From a virus: DNA of 23,783 bases. The notes beneath the pieces are model-generated. The model saw only the letters and a program-made list of their open reading frames with translations. It was not told where the DNA came from and did not search any database. Positions 23,334 through 23,783 of the stretch are shown here, in pieces. The first letter of the stretch is position 1, and each line of letters opens with the position of its first letter. The stretch covers positions 1-23,783 of IMG/VR virus record IMGVR_UViG_3300028762_000043. One strand, given 5' to 3'. Both the position numbers and the translations under genes were made by a program.

Positions 23334-23783
23334 ATGACCGATACCGCCCCGAAGCTTTCCGACACTGCTCGCATCGTCCTGACCCGCGCCGCCGAGCACC
23401 CCGAGCGCCTCGTCTCCTTCCACAAGAAGCTGCCCGCCGGCGCCCGGCACAAGGTCGCCGAGAGCCTGCTGAAGCAGGGACTGCTCGAAGAGACCGCCGG
23501 CGCCTACCGCGACGCCCCGGTCACCGAACAGGACGATGGCATGCTGCTGACCACCCTGCGCACCACCGACGCCGGCTTCCACGCCATCGGCGCCGAGCCG
23601 CCCACGGCGCCACACGCGGCTTCCGCCGACGCGGTCGCACAGGAAGCTGCCGCGGTCGCCGACGCCCTCGACGCCGCGCCCACGGCGCCCGCCGGGGCCA
23701 ACGGGCGCGACACCTTGCGCCAGGCCGCACAGGCACTGCTCGACGCCTGGCGCGGCATCGCCAGCCTGGACGCGGTTGCGATC
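23334..23783 (+). CDS. DUF3489-type protein, cut by window end
   Basis: The first 150 codons of a gene running off the right edge; GGAG lies 8 bases before the ATG. The N-terminal part (LSDTARIVLTRAAEHPE, then LPAGARHKVAESLLKQGLLE, then LRTTDAGFHAIGAEPP) has the winged-helix-like pattern of DUF3489 proteins, followed by an Ala/Pro-rich linker and the start of a C-terminal helical part (RDTLRQAAQALLDAW). DUF3489 members are small, possibly DNA-binding proteins common in alphaproteobacterial prophages and near restriction or recombination genes; their role is unknown. In typical members the C-terminal helices carry an HTH-like motif, which would lie just outside the window. The same direction as the 74-residue gene suggests a shared transcript. 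Confidence 0.72.
   Translation, partial: MTDTAPKLSDTARIVLTRAAEHPERLVSFHKKLPAGARHKVAESLLKQGLLEETAGAYRDAPVTEQDDGMLLTTLRTTDAGFHAIGAEPPTAPHAASADAVAQEAAAVADALDAAPTAPAGANGRDTLRQAAQALLDAWRGIASLDAVAI

Overview
This window is high in GC and holds the late (packaging and virion assembly) half of a siphovirus-type prophage or phage. The host is probably an alphaproteobacterium; a Rhodospirillales/Acetobacteraceae-type host is my guess, based on GC-rich codon use, a DUF2190-type decoration protein, a GH108-like lysis remnant and a DUF3489-type gene. No integrase, repressor, replication gene, tRNA, CRISPR array or intact insertion sequence can be supported, so prophage versus free phage cannot be settled here.

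Layout. One tightly packed gene series on the minus strand runs from about 22883 down to 567. Most neighbours overlap by 1 or 4 bases (TGATG, ATGA or GTGA). In order of transcription it holds: small and large terminase (lambda Nu1/A type), a gpW-like connector, a lambda-type portal, a prohead-protease/major-capsid fusion and a DUF2190-type decoration protein. Next come a truncated GH108-like lysozyme, a holin-like two-helix peptide and a small helical phage protein. These are followed by a gpFII-like joining protein, a membrane protein interrupted by an in-frame amber codon, a tail terminator and a tail tube protein. The series then continues with a tail assembly chaperone pair joined by a -1 frameshift site, a DUF6441-like protein, the tape measure, a collar-domain protein, a fibre, an SGNH-hydrolase/lectin-like fibre, a hub-like protein and a discoidin-like protein. 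On the plus strand at the right end, diverging from the terminase, are a 74-residue conserved small protein and a DUF3489-type protein cut by the window edge. Positions 1-566 have no gene I can support.

How it fits together. Terminase packages DNA through the portal into a shell built from the fusion protein and decorated by the DUF2190-type protein. The gpW-like and FII-like proteins close the head, the gpU-like terminator caps the tube, and the G/GT chaperones load the tape measure. The distal genes build the adsorption apparatus, including a probable esterase/lectin fibre.

Most notable signals: (1) a canonical A AAA AAC slippery heptamer at 12823-12829, followed 6 nt later by a stem-loop, joining gpG to gpT; (2) a strong internal ribosome site and ATG at 18131 inside the protease-capsid fusion, at the protease/linker junction, suggesting a nested capsid product; (3) an amber codon at 15089-15091 in a membrane protein whose frame continues exactly to a GTGA overlap with the next gene; (4) lysis-like genes embedded in the middle of the morphogenesis operon, the lysozyme being only a stub.
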